Positions 1 to 6,174 of a stretch of DNA of 8,113 nucleotides are shown here, one piece after another. The stretch spans positions 1 through 8,113 of the forward strand of contig JAQVZB010000045.1 in the NCBI GenBank assembly GCA_029004695.1, read 5' to 3'. The DNA comes from Bacilli bacterium. Lineage in GTDB: Bacteria; Bacillota_I; Bacilli_A; RF39; UBA660. Every line of letters starts with the position of its first letter. Positions within the stretch are counted from its first letter, which is position 1. Under the pieces are notes generated by a model. The model did not search any database. It saw only the letters and a program-made list of their open reading frames with translations, and was not told the DNA's origin. Made by a program: the position numbers and the translations under genes.

Positions 1-2490
1 TTTTATTATAATCAAATTCTTATTATAAGTGATGGAGCTACTGCTAAAGTTGGTACTATTACATCTAATTATTCTAGATTTACAGAATGGAAGAAAATCG
101 GTATTAATGATGAAACAAGAAAAAATAATACTCATGAATCATTAATTAATGGAATCTTTAAAAAAGAAACTTTGTTAGCTTTAATAAAAGGTTATATTTT
201 ATATAGTGATAATAATAAAATATTACCTGCTTATCATCAGTATTATGGAGTAGAGAAAGCTATTAAAAGTACAATAAATTCTAAAGATGGTAGAGCAGGT
301 TTAATATGGCATACTCAAGGATCTGGTAAAAGTTTTAGTATGGTTTTTTATGTTGGTAATATGATCCAAAAATTAAATAATCCTACTATAGTTATAATAA
401 CTGATCGTAATGATTTAGATGATCAATTATTTGGAACTTTTTCTAAATGTATAAATTATTTAAGACAAACACCAGTTCAAATTGAAAGTAGGGAAGACTT
501 AAAAGATAAACTTAATAATATTAAAGTTGGTGGTATATTCTTTTCTACTATTCAAAAGTTTGAAGAAGATACTAATCTATTAAGTGAAAGAGATAATATT
601 TTAGTTATAGCTGATGAAGCACATAGAAGTCATTATGGAATAGATGCTATCGTAAAATTTGATGAACACAAAAAAGAAGTAACTAAGAAATATGGTATTG
701 CTAAATACTTAAGAGATGCTCTTCCAAATGCTAAATATATCGGTTTTACGGGAACACCAGTAGAAACAACAAATCATTCTACTACAAATGTATTTGGAAA
801 AATTATTGATATTTATGATATGACTCAATCTATTGAAGATGGCTCAACTGTTCCTATTATGTATGAAGGAAGAATGGCTAAAGTAGGTTTAAATGATAAA
901 ATACTTGAAGCTATTGATGATTACTATGCTTTTCTTGAAGAAGATGGAAAAGCTGATGAAGAAAAAATCAAAATAAGTCAATCACAAATGGCTACTATGA
1001 AACAAATTTTAGAAGATAAAGATAGATTAAGGTTAATTGTTGAAGATATTATTAATCATTATGAAGATAGAAAAAATTTAATTGCTAATAAAGCAATGAT
1101 TGTAGCTTATTCAAGAAATGCTGCTTATATAATGTATAAAAAGATATTAGAACTAAGACCAGAATATAAAAATAAAGTAAGAATGGTTATTACTCCCTCT
1201 AATAATGATTCACCAGAGATGCAAATGGCTATTGGAACTAAAATTGATAAAAAGCAATCAGAAACGGATTTTAAAGATCCTAATAATGAATTCGTTATAG
1301 CAATAGTGGTAGACATGTGGCTTACAGGTTTTGATGTACCTAGTTTAGGTACTATGTATATAGATAAACCAATGAAAGCACATAACTTAATGCAAGCTAT
1401 AGCAAGAGTAAATCGTGTTTATAAAGATAAAACTGGTGGTTTAATTGTTGATTATATAGGTCTAAAGAAATGGTTGTTAGATGCTTTAAAAACTTATACT
1501 AAGAGAGATCAAAGAAAAATAATTGATAATAAAGACATTATTAATATATTATTTGATAAGATTGAACTAATAAGAAATTTATTTCATCATTTTAATTATA
1601 GTAATTTTTATTATTTAAATAATAAAGGTAAATATGATTTAATTAATGAAGGAGCTAATCACATTTTAGAAACAGATGAAACTAAAAAAAGATTCCTAAG
1701 ATTAAGTTATGATGTTAAAGGTTTATATTCAGTTTGTTCTGGTATATTAGATAAAAAATTAAAAGATGAAATATTATATATACTAGCAGTTAGAAGTTTT
1801 ATATCTAAAATAAGTAATAGTGAAAAACTCGATGTAAAGGAAATAAATTCTAAAGTAGCTGAAATGTTAGAAAATGCAATAAATGAAGATGAACTTATTA
1901 ATATAGGTTCAATTAAAAAAAGTAATACCTTTAATCTTCTTAATGACAATATTTTAAATAAATTAGCAAAAATGAAGTCAAAAAATATAGCAGCTGAAGT
2001 ATTAAATAGAGCTTTAAAAGAATATATAATTAAATTAGGTGGAACTAATCTAGTTTTAATGGAAAAATTTTCTGAAAAATTTAAAAAAATAACTGATGCT
2101 TATAATGCTAGAACTAACGTAGCAGATATTGAGCAAATGATAGAAGAGATGGTAGCTCTTAAAAAAGAAATTGAAGAAGAGATAGATTCTGGAACTGAAT
2201 ATAATTTATCTCTAGAAGAAAGAGCATTCTTTGACGCATTAGGTAATGATCCAGAAGTAAAAGAATTAATGAAAGATGAAATACTAGTTCAAATAGCTAA
2301 AGATTTAGTTGAAATAATTAATTCAAATATGACTGTTGATTGGGATATAAGAAAAGCTGCAAAAGCTCACATGAGAATGGAAATTAGAAAATTATTAATT
2401 AAATATGATTATCCTCCAAATAAGAGCGAAGAAGCTGTTCAAACAGTTATTAGACAAGCAGAATTAAATTGCCAAAATATAATAAATTAA
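1..2490 (+). CDS. hsdR: Type I restriction endonuclease subunit R (HsdR), 5'-truncated by the window edge
   Basis: The reading frame is open from base 1, so the gene begins upstream; 829 residues are visible of a family that usually has about 1000. HsdR is the ATP-driven DNA translocase and nuclease of type I restriction complexes (with HsdM and HsdS), cutting unmethylated DNA away from the recognition site. Numbering from base 1, the superfamily 2 helicase motifs are intact: Walker A HTQGSGKS (K at about 110), DEAH at 205-208, GFTGTP at 248-253, the motif V region TGFDVP at 442-447 and motif VI QAIARVNR at 465-472. The C-terminal third is helical and charged, with the LSLEERAFFDAL stretch (about 736-747) and a WDIRKAAKAHMR segment typical of the HsdR C-terminal domain. 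The N-terminal PD-(D/E)XK nuclease region is not in the window. A TTG at 172 could mimic a start, but homologous sequence (LIISDGATAKVGTITSNYSRF) continues upstream of it. hsdM and hsdS are expected upstream. Confidence 0.96.
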   Translation, partial: FYYNQILIISDGATAKVGTITSNYSRFTEWKKIGINDETRKNNTHESLINGIFKKETLLALIKGYILYSDNNKILPAYHQYYGVEKAIKSTINSKDGRAGLIWHTQGSGKSFSMVFYVGNMIQKLNNPTIVIITDRNDLDDQLFGTFSKCINYLRQTPVQIESREDLKDKLNNIKVGGIFFSTIQKFEEDTNLLSERDNILVIADEAHRSHYGIDAIVKFDEHKKEVTKKYGIAKYLRDALPNAKYIGFTGTPVETTNHSTTNVFGKIIDIYDMTQSIEDGSTVPIMYEGRMAKVGLNDKILEAIDDYYAFLEEDGKADEEKIKISQSQMATMKQILEDKDRLRLIVEDIINHYEDRKNLIANKAMIVAYSRNAAYIMYKKILELRPEYKNKVRMVITPSNNDSPEMQMAIGTKIDKKQSETDFKDPNNEFVIAIVVDMWLTGFDVPSLGTMYIDKPMKAHNLMQAIARVNRVYKDKTGGLIVDYIGLKKWLLDALKTYTKRDQRKIIDNKDIINILFDKIELIRNLFHHFNYSNFYYLNNKGKYDLINEGANHILETDETKKRFLRLSYDVKGLYSVCSGILDKKLKDEILYILAVRSFISKISNSEKLDVKEINSKVAEMLENAINEDELINIGSIKKSNTFNLLNDNILNKLAKMKSKNIAAEVLNRALKEYIIKLGGTNLVLMEKFSEKFKKITDAYNARTNVADIEQMIEEMVALKKEIEEEIDSGTEYNLSLEERAFFDALGNDPEVKELMKDEILVQIAKDLVEIINSNMTVDWDIRKAAKAHMRMEIRKLLIKYDYPPNKSEEAVQTVIRQAELNCQNIIN

Positions 2491-2530
2491 TGCAACCATA
2501 AATTATTAAAAAGATATGCACGTTCAACAT

Positions 2531-2575
2531 TGCAATTAGCAAATATATTAATTATTAATTTATTTGCTAATTGTA
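2531..2575 (+). terminator. Long AT-rich hairpin after hsdR, probable terminator
   Basis: Left arm 2533-2545 (caattagcaaata) and right arm 2561-2573 (tatttgctaattg) are perfect reverse complements. The stem extends outward by one G-T wobble and one T-A pair to 2531/2575, and inward past one mismatch by five further A-T pairs (2547-2551 with 2555-2559), leaving a three-base loop. It is followed by a short T-rich stretch (attttgttg), weaker than a classical U-tract. Lying 40 bases after the hsdR stop, it most likely ends the restriction transcript. The poor T-tract leaves open another role, such as an operator or mRNA-stabilising stem. Confidence 0.55.
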
Positions 2576-2592
2576 TTTTGTTGTGATATATT
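2564..2592 (+). promoter_or_regulatory. Candidate extended -10 promoter for the radical SAM/kinase genes
   Basis: A -10 box TATATT (2587-2592) is preceded by TG at 2584-2585, giving the TGnTATATT extended -10 form, and a -35 like TTGCTA (2564-2569) lies 17 bases upstream of it. Transcription would start near 2599, giving a leader of about 35 bases. The -35 lies inside the right arm of the hairpin after hsdR, so terminator and promoter overlap. AT-rich DNA produces chance matches, so confidence is moderate. Confidence 0.42.
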
Positions 2593-2633
2593 ATAACCAT
2601 ATTTTTCAACAACTAACGAATAAATGAGGTAAA

Positions 2634-4292
2634 ATGGAAAAAAATATAATAGAAATGCACGCAACGTGGCTTACTGTCAATTCGATAGTTGGGTGTACTA
2701 ATGGATGTAAATATTGTTTTTTACAACCAACATCGCAAAATAATAATTTGCCTAAAGAATTAGTATCTTCTAGTGATGCAATTGAACAGCTTTTATCTTC
2801 AAAATATTATACAGAGGATATTCCTATATGCTTGTTGCCTAATACAGACCCGTTCTTAAATAAAAAAAATATCAAATATTTGAAAGAGTTGTTAACAAAA
2901 ATTAATAATTTAAAACTTAAGAACAATATAATTATTACAACAAAATGTTATATTCCGCTCGATTTCATAATATATATAGGTTCACTTCACAGCATAAAAG
3001 AAAATATAATTTTTTATTTGAGTTATTCAGGTTTAGATAATTATTTAGAACCAAATGTTAATCATGATGAAATAAAAAAGAATTTCAAAAATTTATATGA
3101 ATATAGATTTAAAATAATTCATTATTTTAGGCCATTAATTCCAACAAACTCGAGTGAAGAAATAATAACTAAAGTTTTATCATACGTTAACAAATATACT
3201 AACGTTTCCGTAATAACAGGATTAAAATTAAAACCTTCATATATAGATACAATATATTTTTGGGAAGAAATATCCAATTGTCGTAAAGCAGCACTTAACG
3301 CTGAGGGAGTGTGGCCAGAATCTGCATATAAATATTTTTATGAAAACTATAATTTTAATAATCATTATATTTATCAAACGAATTCATGTGCTTTAACTTT
3401 AGTAACAAAAAAATGTTGTAGTTATTATAATACCTATGAATGTAATTTTAGAAACATTTGTCCTTTAAAGCAAAGAAATTTGTGTAGAGAAAATTTTGCC
3501 CATAAAGATTATACAAATATACAAAAACAGCTAAAAAAAGAATTAAAAAGAATAAGTATAAATTATGAAGATGCCATCATAAGAATAAATAAAAATGATA
3601 ACACTATTTTCCTAAGCAATATAGACTTGTCTGTAGGAGATCTTTCTTATTTATCGACAGTGTTAAATGTAAAAGTAATTACTGATAAAAAGAATAGTAA
3701 TGATAAGTATTTTAATAGCTCATTAACATCCTCAAAACCTTTAGTATTAAAAGACAATATGAGCAATATAGATGATTTTTTAAATAAATATTATAATCTT
3801 GCAATAAAATTGAAATTAGACTTTAGAAAAACAGAACCAAAAGAATGGAATATAATGACAACAATGTCTGAATTAACTGTACAAATAGGTCACATTTTTA
3901 ATGTTATTAATAGTAATGATTTAGTTAATGAAGTTGGACGGAATATTAATAATTTAGGTGATGAATTATCGGATGTTTTGTTACAAATTTGTTATATATC
4001 ATATTTAGAAAATATAGAATTAAAAAATATAGAAAATCATAACTGCTACGAAATACAATACATCCCGATTTTATTAGGCCAGATAATGGAAATTTTTATG
4101 GAGGAAAATAGTTATAGATATTATAAAAATAGAAAAGGATATAACTCTAATAGAGAATTTTTAAATGAAAGGATAAGATTACTTTTTGCATTGGTTTATA
4201 ATATAGGTGTTATTAATAATCTAAATATGAAAAAAGAATTTAATAACATGTTATTAGATGCAAATAATTTTTTAGATAATTATGAAATATAA
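2634..4292 (+). CDS. Radical SAM protein with C-terminal MazG-like (all-alpha NTP pyrophosphohydrolase) region
   Basis: 552 residues. ATG at 2634 has GAGGT at 2626-2630, well spaced. The N-terminus carries GCTNGCKYCF, a CX3CX2C cluster (C21, C25, C28) that binds the 4Fe-4S cluster used to cleave S-adenosylmethionine. The following region (about 30-245), with an IITTKC strand, a LSYSGL strand, an EPN segment and RPLIPTNSSEE, resembles spore-photoproduct-lyase-like radical SAM TIM barrels. A second cysteine-rich stretch (C252, C261, C262, C270, C276, C284) could hold an auxiliary Fe-S cluster or zinc. Residues 286-400 are unrecognised. The C-terminal part is all-helical. LTVQIGHIFNVI (414-425) followed by LGDELSDVLLQI (441-452) matches the two halves of the MazG/dCTP-pyrophosphatase signature. 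However, the usual EExxE is replaced by VQIGH, so activity is doubtful. No signal peptide or membrane segment is seen, so it should be cytoplasmic. It overlaps the next gene by 11 bases. The radical SAM call is firm, the MazG-like call moderate, and the substrate unknown. Confidence 0.85.
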   Translation: MEKNIIEMHATWLTVNSIVGCTNGCKYCFLQPTSQNNNLPKELVSSSDAIEQLLSSKYYTEDIPICLLPNTDPFLNKKNIKYLKELLTKINNLKLKNNIIITTKCYIPLDFIIYIGSLHSIKENIIFYLSYSGLDNYLEPNVNHDEIKKNFKNLYEYRFKIIHYFRPLIPTNSSEEIITKVLSYVNKYTNVSVITGLKLKPSYIDTIYFWEEISNCRKAALNAEGVWPESAYKYFYENYNFNNHYIYQTNSCALTLVTKKCCSYYNTYECNFRNICPLKQRNLCRENFAHKDYTNIQKQLKKELKRISINYEDAIIRINKNDNTIFLSNIDLSVGDLSYLSTVLNVKVITDKKNSNDKYFNSSLTSSKPLVLKDNMSNIDDFLNKYYNLAIKLKLDFRKTEPKEWNIMTTMSELTVQIGHIFNVINSNDLVNEVGRNINNLGDELSDVLLQICYISYLENIELKNIENHNCYEIQYIPILLGQIMEIFMEENSYRYYKNRKGYNSNREFLNERIRLLFALVYNIGVINNLNMKKEFNNMLLDANNFLDNYEI

Positions 4293-5382
4293 AAAAGAAT
4301 ACAAATTTAAAAACATTACATTTACAGTTATAGCTGATGATAAAAATGAGTATGATGATCAAATAAAACATATATCTCAATTTTTTATTCCACTAGAAGA
4401 TTATATAGTAAATTTAAACGAAAACATAAATATTACATATAACGTAAATGAATTAATGTTTACGAAACTTTTAGAAAAAACGAGTTATATAGAACCTAAA
4501 TTATATCAGACTTTTGAAAATCAGATACACTCAGAATATACTATTAATAAAGTTAAAATATATATTATAAATACAAAAGAATATATCGCAATAAAATATG
4601 ATGATAATAACTATGAAATTCTAACTGATGGTCGACTAAAATCTATTCGATGGGTTTTTCGGATTATTAGAGAAATTTTAGTTAGAAAAAATGAAGAAAA
4701 AAATAAACTTTTTATGCATGGAACTGGTTTAATAATTGATAATAAAGGTGTCTTGATATTAGGAAATTCTGGTTCTGGCAAAACAACTTTAGCTTCTAAA
4801 CTATTAAGCACAAATGATTGTCAAAAAGGTTTTTTATCAAATGATCGCATTTTTTTAGATAATAATAATGGAGTGGCAACAATGGAATATTTTCCAATAC
4901 CGGTAGTATTTGCAATGGGTACTGTTAGAGCTGATAAATACCTAAATAATTATTTTGAACGAACATCTATTTATGAAAAAAGAATTGGGAAAAGTTTTGA
5001 AGATAGTGATGATAAAGATAAAGTTGACATCCCATTAACTGATATTCCAAAAATTTATGAAAATGTTATTTTAAAAGCAGTTAATAAAGTAGATTTAATT
5101 ATTTTTTCAAAATTAGATCTGCAATTTCGAGTAGAAACCTCAAAATATCTTTCATCACTAGCTCGTGAAATCAAATTAAATCAGACTTGTTTTACTATCC
5201 ATGATTGGGAAAGTTTAAGAATGCAATGGATTCATAAAACTAATATATCTAATGATCAATTAATTGAAAATAAAATATTAACACTAAAGAATATTTCAGA
5301 TAATGTTCCAATAATTAATCTTGATTATAGTATTTCTTCTAAAGGTGAAGATGTAATTAAATTAATTAAAAAATATTATTAA
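4282..5382 (+). CDS. HPr-kinase-like P-loop kinase (HprK/PEPCK-like fold), substrate unknown
   Basis: 366 residues. ATG at 4282 lies inside the end of the radical SAM gene (11-base overlap) with no clear Shine-Dalgarno, which implies translational coupling. The core begins at H146 (MHGTGLIIDNKGVLILGNSG), followed by Walker A GNSGSGKT (161-168) and LSNDRIFLD (about 185-193). This order matches the HPr kinase pattern HGV...GVLITGxSGxGKS...LxADDxV, with Asn187 where the first Asp of the ADD motif normally sits. The usual C-terminal HPr kinase signature is not recognisable, and the 140-residue N-terminal region is not the standard HprK N-domain, so this is not a housekeeping HPr kinase. HprK-related kinases of this type occur in biosynthetic clusters, where they phosphorylate peptides or small molecules. 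The coupling suggests it acts with the radical SAM partner. The C-terminal 100 residues (DLIIFSKLDLQFRVETSKYL onward) are unassigned. Seven of its 12 Arg codons are CGN, unlike neighbouring genes. Confidence 0.78.
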   Translation: MKYKKEYKFKNITFTVIADDKNEYDDQIKHISQFFIPLEDYIVNLNENINITYNVNELMFTKLLEKTSYIEPKLYQTFENQIHSEYTINKVKIYIINTKEYIAIKYDDNNYEILTDGRLKSIRWVFRIIREILVRKNEEKNKLFMHGTGLIIDNKGVLILGNSGSGKTTLASKLLSTNDCQKGFLSNDRIFLDNNNGVATMEYFPIPVVFAMGTVRADKYLNNYFERTSIYEKRIGKSFEDSDDKDKVDIPLTDIPKIYENVILKAVNKVDLIIFSKLDLQFRVETSKYLSSLAREIKLNQTCFTIHDWESLRMQWIHKTNISNDQLIENKILTLKNISDNVPIINLDYSISSKGEDVIKLIKKYY

Positions 5383-5395
5383 TAAGTGTTATAAT
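5366..5395 (+). promoter_or_regulatory. Extended -10 promoter upstream of the Nudix gene
   Basis: TGTTATAAT at 5387-5395 is a perfect extended -10 element (TGn plus consensus TATAAT). A weak -35, TTAAAA (5366-5371), lies 18 bases upstream inside the end of the kinase gene. Transcription would start near 5402. No terminator separates the kinase from the Nudix gene, so read-through from the upstream pair is also possible and the Nudix gene may have two modes of expression. Confidence 0.5.
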
Positions 5396-5408
5396 AGAAG
5401 TGAAAGAT

Positions 5409-5437
5409 AGGTGAACTTGAGTTATCACTCAAAAATT
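5409..5437 (+). promoter_or_regulatory. Shine-Dalgarno plus small hairpin in the Nudix leader
   Basis: AGGTGA (5409-5414) is the only good Shine-Dalgarno near this gene but lies 23 bases before the ATG at 5438. Between them, TTGAGT-TATC-ACTCAA (5417-5432) is a perfect 6-bp stem with a 4-base loop. If it folds, about 7 unpaired bases separate the Shine-Dalgarno from the ATG, close to optimal. The alternative is that the TTG at 5417, in frame, is the start, which the same Shine-Dalgarno would serve directly. Confidence 0.35.
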
Positions 5438-6070
5438 ATGGAAATATTAAATATATATAATGACAATTATGAATTATTAGGAACTTGTGAAAAAAAACTA
5501 GCACACAAAATTGGTTTATGGCACGAAGTATTTACTTGCTTAGTAATTAATCCAGAGAAGAATACTGTTATAATGCAAATAAAAAATCATTCACATAATG
5601 ATGTTCATGAAAAAGATTTAATAGAAATAACTGTAGGTGGGCATTATCAAGCTGGTGAGATTTTAGAAGACGGTATTCGAGAACTAGAAGAAGAAACTGG
5701 ATTAAATGCTGATTTTAAAAATTTGGTTAGCTTAGGAGTGAGACAAGTAGCTACTACGCCAAATCCGTCTTATATAATTAGAGAATTTCAACATATATTT
5801 TTATACCCTACTAATAAAACATTAAATGATTTTAAAGATTTTGACGAAGAAGAAGTTAATGGTTATATTGAATTTAATATTGATGAGTTAATTAATTTAT
5901 TATTGAGAAAGTCTAATAAAATAAAAGGTATAACTAAAATTGGAACTAAAGATATAGATTTAAGTAATTTTGTAGAAAATTATTTAAAAGGAGATAAATT
6001 ATATTTAAGACTGCTTATTGCTTCTAAAAGATTTATTAATAAAGAAGACACAGAGCTTATATTTTGGTAA
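5438..6070 (+). CDS. Nudix hydrolase
   Basis: 210 residues from ATG 5438; in-frame TTG 5417 and GTG 5411 would add 7 or 9 residues. The ATG was chosen because MEILNIYNDNYELLGT looks like a normal Nudix N-terminus, though the only good Shine-Dalgarno is further upstream. The Nudix box is GHYQAGEILEDGIRELEEET (68-87) followed by G88 and L89, with the metal-binding REL-EE core (R81, E82, E85, E86). Spacing between the first Glu (E74) and R81 is six residues rather than the canonical seven, as I recall for some isopentenyl-diphosphate-isomerase-like Nudix proteins of Firmicutes. WHEVFTCLVIN before the box also fits that group. Nudix enzymes hydrolyse nucleoside diphosphates linked to another group; the substrate here cannot be read from sequence. 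It sits 55 bases after the kinase gene and is closed by a strong terminator, so it may belong functionally with the radical SAM/kinase pair or be a housekeeping single gene. Confidence 0.88.
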   Translation: MEILNIYNDNYELLGTCEKKLAHKIGLWHEVFTCLVINPEKNTVIMQIKNHSHNDVHEKDLIEITVGGHYQAGEILEDGIRELEEETGLNADFKNLVSLGVRQVATTPNPSYIIREFQHIFLYPTNKTLNDFKDFDEEEVNGYIEFNIDELINLLLRKSNKIKGITKIGTKDIDLSNFVENYLKGDKLYLRLLIASKRFINKEDTELIFW

Positions 6071-6087
6071 ATACAAATAATAAATTT

Positions 6088-6114
6088 AAATAGTTAATCT
6101 TAACTATTTTTTTT
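6088..6114 (+). terminator. Rho-independent terminator after the Nudix gene
   Basis: aaatagttaa (6088-6097) and ttaactattt (6100-6109) are perfect inverted repeats around a two-base centre, so the real loop is probably four or more bases. The right arm runs straight into a block of eight T (6107-6114). It begins 17 bases after the stop codon and separates the Nudix transcript from the ATPase gene. Confidence 0.85.
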
Positions 6115-6138
6115 ATTATTCCAATTTATATTATATTA

Positions 6139-6147
6139 TGTTATACT
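6139..6147 (+). promoter_or_regulatory. Extended -10 promoter for the HerA-like ATPase gene
   Basis: TGTTATACT (6139-6147) has the TGn extension and five of six -10 consensus bases. The -35 region near 6119 (TTCCAA) is poor, as expected for extended -10 promoters. Start of transcription would be near 6154, leaving a leader of about 20 bases that contains the Shine-Dalgarno AGAGG at 6161-6165. It lies directly after the preceding terminator, supporting an independent transcript. Confidence 0.45.
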
Positions 6148-6174
6148 TTTTTTATAGTAAAGAGGTTGGTTAAT

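Noticed and set aside
172..180. TTG at 172 as the hsdR start
   Set aside because: The frame is open back to base 1 and encodes sequence typical of HsdR before this codon, so the gene is cut by the window edge rather than starting here.
1125..1316. Minus-strand open frame of 63 codons inside hsdR
   Set aside because: It lies antisense to well-conserved helicase motifs, has no Shine-Dalgarno or recognisable product, and is expected by chance opposite AT-rich coding DNA.
1707..1949. Minus-strand open frame of 80 codons inside hsdR
   Set aside because: Antisense shadow of the HsdR C-terminal helical region; Leu/Ser-rich composition is typical of such shadows.
2516..2539. Seven-codon open frame (MHVQHCN) just before the hairpin, resembling an attenuation leader
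   Set aside because: No Shine-Dalgarno, no promoter seen upstream within the gap, and only two His codons; likely chance.
2634..4292. Prokaryotic viperin (ddh-nucleotide synthase) identity for the radical SAM protein
   Set aside because: The sequence around the cluster (GCTNGCKYCFLQ) and the rest of the barrel resemble spore-photoproduct-lyase-like proteins rather than viperins, and the cysteine-rich and MazG-like regions are not viperin features.
4611..4811. Minus-strand open frame of 66 codons inside the kinase gene
   Set aside because: It lies opposite the conserved P-loop region and has no independent start or promoter support.
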